Below, in pieces: positions 16,963 to 25,493 of a DNA stretch of 64,000 bases. This stretch comes from CALUTH01 sp964452495. Lineage in GTDB: Bacteria > Cyanobacteriota > Vampirovibrionia > Gastranaerophilales > Gastranaerophilaceae. The position numbers and the translations under genes are program-made. Below the pieces are notes generated by a model. It did no database searches. It worked only from the letters and a program-made list of their open reading frames with translations, and had not been told where the DNA came from. Numbering within the stretch: position 1 is the first letter of the stretch; every line of letters starts with the position of its first letter. The stretch covers positions 124,001 through 188,000 of the forward strand of contig CAYVMC010000001.1 of the NCBI GenBank assembly GCA_964452495.1, given 5' to 3'.

Positions 16963-17952
16963 CTAGTTTTTGTACTTACCGGCATTATCAATTCTTTCAG
17001 CGAGAAATGTTGATATAAAAGGGATAAGTGCATAATATGTAATTCCTAGAATAAGTGTTGGTTTTGCAATCTTTATACCCTCAAGATATTTGCCCAGTTT
17101 TGGGGCATTTTTATTTGCTTCGGTAAATTTTTTAACAAATTTTGCAGTTGCCCCGTCAAGTGCAGCATCTACCGTATAGCTGCAGCCAATGCTCAATCCT
17201 GTTGCAATTGCCGAATTGTAATTGAGTACTCTCTTTTTATCTTCATCAATGTGTTTGTTCTTATTTACAAGATCTATTAATGTGAGCGTTGTAATTGTAT
17301 CTGTTAAAGCCATAATATGCATTGCAAAATTTGAATCTTTAAATCTCTCTGCAAACTTCTGAATGCATGGTGTATTCAAAATTTTGGCGATACCCTGCGT
17401 AAGAGGTTCGCCTTTTCCTTTAAATGTTAGATCTTTACTATTGTTGTTATTTTCCTGCGTTTCTTTTTTATTAGTTTTTTTCTTCATCTTATTGTTAAGA
17501 ACAAGTAATGGCGATATCAACATGTTTGTAAAAATCGATTTAGGTGCCGCCATTGCGACACCAAGTCCAAGCTTAAAGAGTTGTGTTGCAAACTGATAAT
17601 TTTTAGAGTCTGTAATATTTGGCTCTCCTTTTCCTAGATTTTTTATTGCCTGCGGAGTAAGGTATTTTAGCGGATTTTTATCAATTTTTTTTACACTTCT
17701 TGCAACAGGAATTGATGCTGCCATGATTAATAGGTAACCACCAGCAGACGAAGCCAGGGATTTTATAAGCGCAAACTTTTTATTTTCTTTATCCGTCTTA
17801 GGAGTTGCAAGTATTGATAATGGACGTACAACTGTTGATAGGGCTAAAGTTGATCCGGCTACAAATAGAGCTCCGTTGTTTGCTGCAATTTCTAATCCTT
17901 TTAGTAAAAATTTATTTTTATAAATATTTTGATTAAAAAGATTTACTTTCAT
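16963..17952 (-). CDS. Multi-pass membrane hypothetical protein
   Basis: 329 residues. About seven hydrophobic segments, including GALFVAGSTLALSTVVRPLS, SAGGYLLIMAASIPVA, LGLGVAMAAPKSIF and LGITYYALIPFISTFLAE. Between segments there are polar loops rich in Lys/Asn, one with NSKDLTFKGKGEPL (about residue 180), an F-K-G pattern reminiscent of other lineage-specific proteins here. No transporter signature recognised. Divergent from pnuC with only 25 bp between starts, so the promoters overlap. Confidence 0.65.
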   Translation of the reverse strand: MKVNLFNQNIYKNKFLLKGLEIAANNGALFVAGSTLALSTVVRPLSILATPKTDKENKKFALIKSLASSAGGYLLIMAASIPVARSVKKIDKNPLKYLTPQAIKNLGKGEPNITDSKNYQFATQLFKLGLGVAMAAPKSIFTNMLISPLLVLNNKMKKKTNKKETQENNNNSKDLTFKGKGEPLTQGIAKILNTPCIQKFAERFKDSNFAMHIMALTDTITTLTLIDLVNKNKHIDEDKKRVLNYNSAIATGLSIGCSYTVDAALDGATAKFVKKFTEANKNAPKLGKYLEGIKIAKPTLILGITYYALIPFISTFLAERIDNAGKYKN

Positions 17953-17977
17953 TTATTTTTATTAGATAACAATAGTA

Positions 17978-18715
17978 GTGAAAAGTAAAACTATTTTTAA
18001 AGAAACTAAACATTTTATAAAATTTGAGTTAAGAGGCTGGAGTTTCTGGGAAATTCTTGGACTTGCTGCTGTATTTTGTATAATCGGGATTAATGCTCTC
18101 ATTTTTGAAGACAGTCTTATTGCTGTAATATCTGCGATATGTGGGATTCTGTATACTTTTATTGCCGGTAAAGGAAAGATTTCCTGTTATTTCTTCGGGC
18201 TTCTCGGTTCTGGATTTTATGTTTATCTTTCTTACAAGAATGCATTATATGGTAATATGCTTCTTTATGCCGGATACTATATTCCTATGCAGATTATAGG
18301 GATTATAAAGTGGAGTGAGCATTTGAAATGGAAAACGCATGAAATATATAAAACGAGTCTCGGGTTAGATGACATGCTTAATTTATCAGTCGTTTCACTT
18401 ATGGGGTGTGCCGGTGCAATCTTCCTTTTAAAATTTTTGCATGATCCAAGTCCTGTTATTGATGGAATAACAACAGTCTTGTCATTAGTTGGTATGTATT
18501 TAACGGTAAGACGCTGTATTGAACAATGGGGGGTATGGATTATTGTTAATGCTCTTTCAATAATGATGTGGCTTAAAGTTGCACTTCACGGTGAAAAGGT
18601 TTATTCAACAATTGTAATGTGGGTTGTTTATTTTATTTTAGGTATTTATTTTTACATCAAATGGCATCGTGAGCTTGAAGAAGGACAAGATGCTATATCT
18701 GTTGTAAAAAAGTAG
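17978..18715 (+). CDS. pnuC: Nicotinamide riboside transporter PnuC
   Basis: 245 residues, seven or eight membrane segments. PnuC proteins carry nicotinamide riboside (or thiamine) down a gradient, for NAD salvage. The segment NMLLYAGYYIPMQIIGIIKW matches the family core with its conserved aromatic and glutamine residues; other cues are the N-terminal LRGWSFWEILGL and the final W-x-x-Y-x-x-x-G helix. The start is GTG with no strong ribosome site. The organism also encodes nadD (23354), so imported precursor could feed NAD synthesis. Confidence 0.87.
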   Translation: MKSKTIFKETKHFIKFELRGWSFWEILGLAAVFCIIGINALIFEDSLIAVISAICGILYTFIAGKGKISCYFFGLLGSGFYVYLSYKNALYGNMLLYAGYYIPMQIIGIIKWSEHLKWKTHEIYKTSLGLDDMLNLSVVSLMGCAGAIFLLKFLHDPSPVIDGITTVLSLVGMYLTVRRCIEQWGVWIIVNALSIMMWLKVALHGEKVYSTIVMWVVYFILGIYFYIKWHRELEEGQDAISVVKK

Positions 18716-18756
18716 AAAATAGGATTTTAATACCTGTATGCAGCTCTATTTTTTTA

Positions 18757-19434
18757 TTATTTAGCTCGCCAAGGCTCATTTGGTAGAATATATTTAAGTT
18801 TTATATGTTTGTAGTCATTGTTTGCATCTTTAACTGTTTTTACATCAATACATTCAAATCTCGAACTTCTTGGAAATACTACTTCATTTCCGCTTCTTGA
18901 AACTCTTGCGCCTGCCGGAATTTCTATATCATACAACAATCCTTTATTATTATGTAAATATACTTTCGCATAAGATATATCAGGAGTAGCGTAGGCATAT
19001 TCCTTCATATCAATAATATCGCCCTTTTTTACCTGAGTTCTTTTAAGATATAGCGGATACTCAGAGAAAAATTCGGGTTTTTCTCCTATACATCTTGTTA
19101 CATTCATTGTTTCTGTGGTAGGCTTTAATCTCTTAAACTCAATATCTGTTTTACGAATCATTTCTCTTGGAGTTATGTTTAGATTCATGAATACATTATC
19201 TAAATCCTCGGGATGTGCGCTGCGTATAAAATGATGATTTATGCCATTTAGGGAACCGTGTAAAGAAACGGATTCTTTACTGGTCTGTCTTACAAGTCTA
19301 TCATCTACCGCTTTTGCCCAAATTTTATTACAGAACATTTCCTCAACCGGCACATTTTTTATGCTTTTTGTTCCAAATTTTGTTTTATTAAATAATGATT
19401 TGCAAATAGTATTCCCAATACCAGATATTTTCAT
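18757..19434 (-). CDS. Candidate ADP-ribosyltransferase-fold protein
   Basis: 225 residues. The frame runs upstream to 19563 through the tRNA gene, so the start is placed at the ATG at 19434, preceded by AAAGGGAA. Residues 108-200 follow the order seen in ADP-ribosyltransferase exoenzyme domains (PF03496): an arginine after a beta strand (NVTRCIGE, R114), then G-D-I-x-D with YAYATPDISYAKVY in place of the usual S-T-S segment, then LLYDIEIPAGARV and GNEVVFPRSSRFECIDV, where E184 sits where the catalytic glutamate is expected. The first Glu/Gln of the E/Q-x-E pair is glycine. There is no signal peptide. It may be a toxin, an effector or an inactive relative. Confidence 0.6.
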   Translation of the reverse strand: MKISGIGNTICKSLFNKTKFGTKSIKNVPVEEMFCNKIWAKAVDDRLVRQTSKESVSLHGSLNGINHHFIRSAHPEDLDNVFMNLNITPREMIRKTDIEFKRLKPTTETMNVTRCIGEKPEFFSEYPLYLKRTQVKKGDIIDMKEYAYATPDISYAKVYLHNNKGLLYDIEIPAGARVSRSGNEVVFPRSSRFECIDVKTVKDANNDYKHIKLKYILPNEPWRAK

Positions 19435-19519
19435 AAAAATAAAATTCCCTTTAGTTTTATAAAGTATTTTTTTATTTGGAAATTGCGTTTTTATTAATAA
19501 ATGTAAACTTTTATAAAAC

Positions 19520-19606
19520 CGGAGGAAGTGGGATTTGAACCCACGGTGGAGTTTCCCCCACACAGATTTTCGAGATCTGCACCTTAAACCACTCGGACAT
19601 TCCTCC
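19520..19606 (-). tRNA. tRNA-Ser (anticodon CGA)
   Basis: 87-nt class II tRNA. Acceptor arms GGAGGAA and TTCCTCC pair perfectly with discriminator G. The anticodon stem CAGAT/ATCTG encloses loop CTCGAAA, giving anticodon CGA (codon UCG). A long variable arm (GTGTGGGGGAAACTCCACC) identifies serine. T-arm GGGTTCAAATCCC. The 3' CCA is not encoded. Confidence 0.97.
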
Positions 19607-19630
19607 AGTTTTAATATTTTTTTTAAACGT

Positions 19631-20107
19631 TTATGCGCTCATAAAGCAGAGTTTGTATACTAGAGGTATAGCATCACAAATAAATAATGCAAAGAAGAAA
19701 ACCAGACCGATAATTGCAAGTGTTTTTTGCATATCTGAAAACACAAATGCTCTTTTTTTCTTTTTGTATTCTGCCAATGCCTCCCTTTCCTGTGTGTAAG
19801 GTTTTACAGGTAAATAATTTTCCATATTTTCAAGAACGTTCTGGTATTTAATTTTAATTAATAGGTTGTAGGTATCAATATTCATCCACCAGAGAACACA
19901 AACTAGTACTCCTACTGCAGAGAAAAGCAGTGAACCAGGGATTAACTTCATAAATACAATAGAACCAGTATAGATTGTTAATAGAATCAGAACAACAAAG
20001 GATATGAAATAGAATCTGTTTGTTGTAAAGTTTCTTGCAATAAACTTATCTTTCATTTCAGAATAAACTTTGTATTGCTCCAGTACGAATTCTTCTTTTG
20101 TTAACAT
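19631..20107 (-). CDS. Small membrane protein next to ftsH
   Basis: 158 residues with four hydrophobic segments in two pairs (FYFISFVVLILLTIYTGSIV, LLFSAVGVLVCVLWWMNID; LAIIGLVFFFALFIC and the end). The motif WWMNIDTYNLLIKIKYQNVL followed by ENMENYLPVKPYTQE resembles the RipA-type family of small inner-membrane proteins (W-x-N-I-D-x-Y, K-Y, M-E-x-x-L-P). I recognise the pattern but no defined function. Its start overlaps the end of ftsH by 7 bp, so it is co-translated with the protease. Confidence 0.65.
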   Translation of the reverse strand: MLTKEEFVLEQYKVYSEMKDKFIARNFTTNRFYFISFVVLILLTIYTGSIVFMKLIPGSLLFSAVGVLVCVLWWMNIDTYNLLIKIKYQNVLENMENYLPVKPYTQEREALAEYKKKKRAFVFSDMQKTLAIIGLVFFFALFICDAIPLVYKLCFMSA

Positions 20108-21990
20108 TGTTGATTACCTCTTTCATTTTTTACTTTTTCCATTAATTCTTCAAAATCTTTTTCTTCTAATGTTTCCTTTTCAAGGAGTGTTGCAGAAATA
20201 TACTCCAGCATATCACGATTTTCTGTAAGTAGATTTTTAGCAATATTATAGCGTTCATCAATAATACGTTTCATTTCTTTGTCAATATCAGCTGCTATTT
20301 CATCGGAGAAATCTCTTGTTTGACCGAAATCCCTGCCCATAAAAACGTGTTCTTGCGATTTACCGTATGCCATAGCACCCATTTTATCAGACATACCCCA
20401 TTGTGTAACCATTTTACGGGCAATACCTGTAACCTTTTCAATATCATTTGATGCTCCGGTGCTTATATCTTCCGGACCAAAAACGATTTCTTCAGCAACT
20501 CTGCCGCCGAGTATCATGGTTATTTCATCATACAACTTAGCTTTACTTACACTGACTTTGTTATCCTCCGGCTTTGTCCAGGTTAAACCGAGAGCGTAAC
20601 CGCGTGGAATGATAGTTACTTTGTGTAATTTATCGCAATGTTCAAGAAGTTTGGCAAGTAGTGCGTGACCAACTTCGTGGTAAGATGTACGTTTTTTATC
20701 ATCCTCTGTCATTACTTTGCTCTTTTTTTCAATTCCGGCAATTACCCGATCAATTGATTCATCAACTTCGGCCATAGAAATTTTATCTTTATTTTTACGT
20801 GCAGCAAGGAGTGCCGATTCATTCAACAAGCTTTGAATATCTGCACCGGTAAAGCCAGGAATTCTTTTTGCAAGAGTTGATAAATCAACATCCTCATCAA
20901 GGGGTTTTCCTTTAGCGTGAACTTTTAAAATTTGTTCGCGCCCCTTAACATCAGGGAGACTTACCATGATTTGTCTGTCAAAACGTCCAGGGCGAAGTAG
21001 AGCATTGTCTAAGATATCTGGTCTGTTTGTTGCTGCAAGAATTATTATATTTGTATTTTCATCAAATCCATCCATTTCAACAAGTAACTGGTTAAGTGTT
21101 TGCTCTCTTTCATCATGTCCGCCGCCTAGACCTGCGCCGCGCTGACGACCAACTGCATCAATTTCATCAATAAATACTATACATGGCTGGTGTTTTTTAG
21201 CCTGTTCAAAGAGATCTCTTACACGGCTAGCACCAACACCGACAAACATTTCTACAAAATCCGAGCCGCTAATTGAGAAGAACGGAACACCTGCTTCTCC
21301 GGCAACGGCTTTTGCCATCAATGTTTTACCAGTTCCGGGTGCGCCTACCAGTAAGACCCCTTTGGGTATTTTTGCACCAAGTTTTAAATATTTTTCACCA
21401 TTCTTTAGAAAATCAACAATTTCTTCAAGTTCTTTCTTTTCTTCATCAATACCTGCTACATCGTTAAAAGTTGTTTTAACTTTGCTGTCAATCATCATTT
21501 TAGCTTTACTTTTACCAAAGGACATAGCCTGAGTTCCGCCAGCCTGAATACCTTTGGCAAGCATAATGAGAAAAACTATAAATAATATCGGTAAAATGAG
21601 TCCGCCCAGTGCTCCAAGCCACTGATTTGATTCACTTGTCTTCTTTGCTTTTATTTCTATATTATCGAGTGCTTCTATTTTTTGAACAACATCAGCTCCT
21701 TGAGGTATGAGAACTTTGTACTGTAACTCACTTGTTTTTTGAGGTGCTAAAAGAGGACTTTGTGTTGCTGGTTTTGTTTCCTCGGTTTTTGGTTGATTAA
21801 CAGGTATTGCAATCAGATAGTCTTTATCAATATCAACACTTTTAATTTCTCCCTTTTCAGCCATTTGCAAAAATGATGAATAAGAAAGTTCCTGTGTATT
21901 TGTAGCAGGACCGTTAAAAAACATTGAAATAAATGCCAGAACCATAATGGCAAGGATAATGTACATTCCTGTAGATTGACTTTTATTCAT
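20101..21990 (-). CDS. ftsH: ATP-dependent zinc metalloprotease FtsH
   Basis: 629 residues. Membrane-bound AAA+ protease that degrades misfolded membrane proteins and regulators. Two N-terminal membrane helices (8-25, 127-145) flank a periplasmic domain. The AAA module has Walker A GAPGTGKT (216-223), Walker B CIVFIDEID (270-278) and the second region of homology TNRPDILDNALLRPGRFDRQ (321-340). The peptidase has HEVGH (438-442) and a later metal-binding Asp. All catalytic residues are present. The small membrane protein at 19631 overlaps downstream. Confidence 0.98.
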   Translation of the reverse strand: MNKSQSTGMYIILAIMVLAFISMFFNGPATNTQELSYSSFLQMAEKGEIKSVDIDKDYLIAIPVNQPKTEETKPATQSPLLAPQKTSELQYKVLIPQGADVVQKIEALDNIEIKAKKTSESNQWLGALGGLILPILFIVFLIMLAKGIQAGGTQAMSFGKSKAKMMIDSKVKTTFNDVAGIDEEKKELEEIVDFLKNGEKYLKLGAKIPKGVLLVGAPGTGKTLMAKAVAGEAGVPFFSISGSDFVEMFVGVGASRVRDLFEQAKKHQPCIVFIDEIDAVGRQRGAGLGGGHDEREQTLNQLLVEMDGFDENTNIIILAATNRPDILDNALLRPGRFDRQIMVSLPDVKGREQILKVHAKGKPLDEDVDLSTLAKRIPGFTGADIQSLLNESALLAARKNKDKISMAEVDESIDRVIAGIEKKSKVMTEDDKKRTSYHEVGHALLAKLLEHCDKLHKVTIIPRGYALGLTWTKPEDNKVSVSKAKLYDEITMILGGRVAEEIVFGPEDISTGASNDIEKVTGIARKMVTQWGMSDKMGAMAYGKSQEHVFMGRDFGQTRDFSDEIAADIDKEMKRIIDERYNIAKNLLTENRDMLEYISATLLEKETLEEKDFEELMEKVKNERGNQQC

Positions 21991-22127
21991 AAAATCCCCT
22001 CTTATTATTCATACTAAAAATTATATCAGAAACAAGATATTTTTGACACCTGACCGATTCATTAATTTTAAAATGTTTTGTGAGCGTGGTAACTGTAAAA
22101 ATTATTTTATTCACTAATTTTTATAAT

Positions 22128-22154
22128 AAAAGAGTCCCTTTTGAGGACTCTTTT
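22128..22154. terminator. Bidirectional intrinsic terminator
   Basis: AAAAGAGTCC (22128-22137) pairs with GGACTCTTTT (22145-22154) around a 7-nt loop. It ends the minus-strand gene 22180-22779 26 bp after its stop. Confidence 0.8.
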
Positions 22155-22179
22155 GTTTATATAAATTAATAAGATTATG

Positions 22180-22779
22180 CTATGCAGCACCGCCTTCTCC
22201 GCCTGCCTTTTGGATGTAAAATTCAATCGTTTCAACAACCGGCTCTCCTTCTTTCGGAGTCTTTGTTGTCGTTGTTTTAACTTTGTCCTTTGTTCTTTCC
22301 GTAACTTTTGTAATTTCTTTGTAGTCAGCATCTTTTTTAGCCGGTGTGTATACGGTAGCGGTAGTAATAGTACCTTCGCCTTTTTCAGTTGAGCGAATAA
22401 CTTCTTTGTACTCGCCGTTTTTAGGTTTAACAATAGTTTTTACCTGTACACCGTCTTTATATTCCTGAATATATTTTGTACCGTTATCACCTTTCTTGGT
22501 AATTTCACCGGTATAAGCTTTGCCTTTTTTATTGAGAAGCTTTCCTTCTTCTATTTTGTAGCCTAACTTTTTAAGTTTAGCTGCATCAATACCTTTGCCT
22601 TTTACTGCTTTAATTGCAAGCCCTGCTGCCGCAATAACACCAAGAGCACCTAAAGAACCATATAATAGGGCATTTCCATTTTCCTTTGTTTCTGGCGTAA
22701 TAGTTGTAGTTGCAGAATTTTCTGCAGCCTTGAATTGTGGTGCATTAACTTTTACTGTTTGAATAGAATCTACTGCCAT
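22180..22779 (-). CDS. Lineage-specific membrane-anchored protein, paralogue of the 2221 gene
   Basis: 199 residues. Same plan as the 291-residue protein at 2221: a polar N-terminus with an F-K pattern (VKVNAPQFKAAENS), one glycine/alanine-rich membrane helix (LLYGSLGALGVIAAAGLAIK, residues 38-57), then a basic region with LLNKKGKAYTGEITKKGDNG and NGTKYIQEYKDGVQ, a MORN-like turn pattern. The C-terminal half is Lys/Thr/Glu rich and, unlike its paralogue, not coiled coil. Function unknown. A clear start and terminator support it as a single-gene unit. Confidence 0.7.
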   Translation of the reverse strand: MAVDSIQTVKVNAPQFKAAENSATTTITPETKENGNALLYGSLGALGVIAAAGLAIKAVKGKGIDAAKLKKLGYKIEEGKLLNKKGKAYTGEITKKGDNGTKYIQEYKDGVQVKTIVKPKNGEYKEVIRSTEKGEGTITTATVYTPAKKDADYKEITKVTERTKDKVKTTTTKTPKEGEPVVETIEFYIQKAGGEGGAA

Positions 22780-23078
22780 AATCTTATTTCCCTTTCTTTT
22801 AACCTATACTCATATTAAACAACCATAAATAATAAAAATTGCTAATTTGTTACAAAATTGTTACATTTTAAAATCATTCTATGTGTTTTGTCTTTATTCC
22901 TTATATTTTAAAAATCTACACTTTGTGATGTTTTTAATATCTCTTTTGCTGTTTCATTCTAATTGTTTCTGTTAATCATAATATTAAGTTTTGTAACAAT
23001 AAATTTCTTTTTTGAAATTCAATAAAAATTATATACTTTATATATATGTAAGACGAACAGAAAGATGAGGCAAGCATT
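22780..23078. other. AT-rich intergenic region
   Basis: 299 bp between divergent genes. It contains short repeats of TTGTTACA near 22845-22865 and a TATACTTTATATATATG stretch (about 23030) that could be promoter DNA for the 53-residue gene. No coding frame or structured RNA is recognised. Confidence 0.4.
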
Positions 23079-23240
23079 ATGGCAGTATTAAATGTATATG
23101 ATATAAATGCAAAAGCTAATTCAATCTACAAAGATTTTATAAAAGAACCAGATGAAAATGATAAATCTCAATTGTTATACGATGAAATGCAAATCTTTGC
23201 AACAACAAATCTAAATATATTGAGATATATGAGAAAATAA
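23079..23240 (+). CDS. Small hypothetical protein
   Basis: 53 residues. A GAGG ribosome site 8 nt before the ATG and a strong intrinsic terminator 45 bp after the stop frame it as a self-contained gene. It is acidic and helical (begins MAVLNVYDINAKANSIYKDF), with no signal, membrane segment or cysteine. Function unknown. Confidence 0.55.
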   Translation: MAVLNVYDINAKANSIYKDFIKEPDENDKSQLLYDEMQIFATTNLNILRYMRK

Positions 23241-23284
23241 AGATTTTTTATATTAATTCCCCCCCCAATACTATTTAACCAGTG

Positions 23285-23313
23285 CCTGATTTTCACAAAT
23301 CAGGTTTTTTTTT
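23285..23313 (+). terminator. Intrinsic terminator
   Basis: CCTGATTT pairs with AAATCAGG around TCAC, followed by nine T. It closes the 53-residue gene. Confidence 0.9.
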
Positions 23314-23353
23314 GAATATTACCGTGTTAATATAATACTAAGGAGAGCATGAA

Positions 23354-23944
23354 ATGAGATTATGTATATACCCGGGAACATTTAATCCTATTCATAATGT
23401 ACATATTGCAATTGCTGAGTTTGCGCTTAGATATTATAAGTTTGACACAATACTCTTTATTCCGGCTTATAAACCTCCGCATAAGGATATTGATGATACA
23501 ATGGCTACCCATAGATACAATATGGTTAAGTTGGCTATTGAGGGAAATACGCAGTTTCAAATTAGCAATATTGAATATCAGAATGAACGTTTTTCTTATA
23601 CGTATTTTACTGTAATAGAACTTTATAAGCGCTATAAACCGGAAGGCAAAATAAATCTTCTTATTGGTACAGATGCTTTTCGCGAAATTGACAGCTGGAA
23701 ATTTGCAGATGATTTGAAAAAACAGGTACATTTTATTGTATATCCGCGTACTAAGACTTTCCATGAAAAAAATTTCCAGAGGTTTACCGAATGGGATTAT
23801 GATTATGAATTTGCACCGATGGAATTTATTGATCTATCTTCTACGGTATTACGCAGCAGAATATATAAGGGAAAACCATGTAACGGTGTTGTTCCTGATA
23901 AGGTATTAAGTTATATTAAAGAAAATGGACTTTACCAATCATAG
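23354..23944 (+). CDS. nadD: Nicotinate-nucleotide adenylyltransferase
   Basis: 196 residues. Transfers AMP from ATP to nicotinate mononucleotide, giving deamido-NAD. Nucleotidyltransferase fold with PGTFNPIHNVHIAIAE (residues 6-21, the H-x-G-H variant I-H-N-V-H), the substrate loop PAYKPPHKD and the C-terminal I-S-S/T-x-x-R analogue LSSTVLRSRI. The next gene, yqeK, overlaps its end by 20 bp: the conserved nadD-yqeK pair. Confidence 0.95.
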   Translation: MRLCIYPGTFNPIHNVHIAIAEFALRYYKFDTILFIPAYKPPHKDIDDTMATHRYNMVKLAIEGNTQFQISNIEYQNERFSYTYFTVIELYKRYKPEGKINLLIGTDAFREIDSWKFADDLKKQVHFIVYPRTKTFHEKNFQRFTEWDYDYEFAPMEFIDLSSTVLRSRIYKGKPCNGVVPDKVLSYIKENGLYQS

Positions 23945-24515
23945 AGACATATTAGATAAATTAAAACAAACGCTTACTCCGGAAAGGTATGAGCATTCAA
24001 TTGGTGTTGCGGAGGAAGCTGTAGAGCTTGCAGAAATATATGGTGCGGATATTAATAAAGCTTGTGTCGCAGGGCTTTTACATGATTGTGCAAAGAGTAT
24101 TCCAAAGGAAAAACTCCTTGATATAATTGCTAAAAATCGTGAGATATTGGCTATTGAGGAGTGTGAATTACTAAATTATAAAACTTATCATGCTCCTGCA
24201 GGTGTTGTGGTTGCACAAAAAGAATACGGTATAACTGATAAGGAGATATTATCTGCTATCAGGTGGCATACTCTTGGTAAAAAAGATATGACATTACTGG
24301 AAAAAATAATTTATCTTGCCGATAAAATAGAAAAACGAACCCGCCCTGTTGATTACAGAAGCCAGATTGAGATATTTTTACAAAAACCGAACGGTTTAGA
24401 TCGGGCGATTCTTGAGTCTTATAAATTAACAATAAAAAGTTTAGCAGATAGAAATTTGGTTATTTGTTATCCGACAATTGATATTTATAATACTTTGTTA
24501 AAAGAGTTTTATTAA
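23925..24515 (+). CDS. yqeK: HD-domain phosphohydrolase YqeK
   Basis: 196 residues. HD-superfamily hydrolase of the YqeK type, shown in other bacteria to split Ap4A symmetrically to ADP. Metal-binding residues are visible: H25-S-I, H-D-C-A-K-S (HDCAKS), H in ISAIRWHTLG and D in IIYLADKIE. Coupled to nadD. The last ~40 residues are helical with no extra domain (no RsfS fusion). Confidence 0.93.
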   Translation: MDFTNHRDILDKLKQTLTPERYEHSIGVAEEAVELAEIYGADINKACVAGLLHDCAKSIPKEKLLDIIAKNREILAIEECELLNYKTYHAPAGVVVAQKEYGITDKEILSAIRWHTLGKKDMTLLEKIIYLADKIEKRTRPVDYRSQIEIFLQKPNGLDRAILESYKLTIKSLADRNLVICYPTIDIYNTLLKEFY

Positions 24516-24821
24516 TTTTCAATTTATGCCTAATTTTATTAGGTCCTTTGTAAGTCGTTTATATATAAAATGAACTTAATTATTTTTGCTTCGTTATATT
24601 AATGACAAAACTAAAAGGGTTGTATATGCGAAAAGTGTTTATTACAAGATATTTCCTATTGTTCGTGGGGGAATATTGTATTTGGCATGTTAATTACTCA
24701 AGTTTTGTCAGATTTTCACGAATATTTGTGTTTTAGCAACCAGTTAGAATCCTAAATAATTCTTCTCGTGTTATTCCACTCTTTATTTCAAAAATCCATA
24801 GCGGTTTATGCCGCTTTTTTT
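24516..24821. other. Intergenic region ending in a terminator
   Basis: 306 bp between convergent yqeK and trmD. A hairpin at 24800-24815 (AGCGG/CCGCT, loop TTTATG) followed by nine T makes a plus-strand terminator some 285 bp after yqeK. That distance hints at an unrecognised transcript between; a 36-codon frame at 24626 has no convincing ribosome site. Confidence 0.5.
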
Positions 24822-25493
24822 TTATTTTAATAAATCAGGTCGGCGGAGTTTAGTTCTTTCAATTTTTTGTTGATATCTGTATTCTTCAATTTCTTTATGA
24901 TTTCCGTTTAGCAGGACTTCAGGAACTTTATACCCTCTAAAATCTCTTGGCTTTGTATATTGCGGATATTCTAATAGACCATCTGAGAAGCTGTCATCTT
25001 CCATTGACTCAATTTTTCCTAATGTTCCTTCAAGTTGGCGGCTTACGCTATCAATAATACATAGAGCCGGCAGTTCTCCTCCGGTTAAAACAAAGTCGCC
25101 AATGGTAATTTCACGAGGTTTAATAATCTCTCTTATTCGTTCATCAAAACCTTCATAATGACCACAAAGCATAATAATTTGATTAAATCTGGCAAGTTCC
25201 TTGCAAATTCGGTTATTAAACGGTTCACCCTGCGGGGTCAGCATTATGGTGCAGCTATTATCAAATTTTTCTACCGCTTCATAAGCATCAACGTATGGCT
25301 GTGGCATTAATACCATGCCTGCTCCTCCACCGTATGGAGTATCATCGACTTTTTTATGTTTATTAACAGTATAATCTCTTGGATTGATTGTATTTATTTC
25401 TATAATACCTGCGGTAACAGCACGTTTCATTATACTGTATTCAAAATTTACCTCAATCATTTCAGGAAAAAGGGTCAGAACATCAAATCTCAT
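24822..25493 (-). CDS. trmD: tRNA (guanine37-N1)-methyltransferase
   Basis: 223 residues. Methylates G37 next to the anticodon to prevent frameshifting, using SAM in a trefoil-knot (SPOUT) fold. Signatures: TPYGGGAGMVLMPQPYVDA, CGHYEGFDERI, EITIGDFVLTGGELPAL and the catalytic D in DDSFSDGLLEYPQYTKPRDF. Overlaps rimM by 4 bp, the usual rimM-trmD order. Confidence 0.97.
   Translation of the reverse strand: MRFDVLTLFPEMIEVNFEYSIMKRAVTAGIIEINTINPRDYTVNKHKKVDDTPYGGGAGMVLMPQPYVDAYEAVEKFDNSCTIMLTPQGEPFNNRICKELARFNQIIMLCGHYEGFDERIREIIKPREITIGDFVLTGGELPALCIIDSVSRQLEGTLGKIESMEDDSFSDGLLEYPQYTKPRDFRGYKVPEVLLNGNHKEIEEYRYQQKIERTKLRRPDLLK

Noticed and set aside
19435..19563. Upstream extension of the ART-like gene to 19563
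   Set aside because: It would run into the tRNA-Ser gene; the ATG at 19434 has a ribosome site.
24626..24736. 36-codon frame between yqeK and trmD
   Set aside because: No convincing ribosome site and odd composition, although the distant terminator leaves some doubt.
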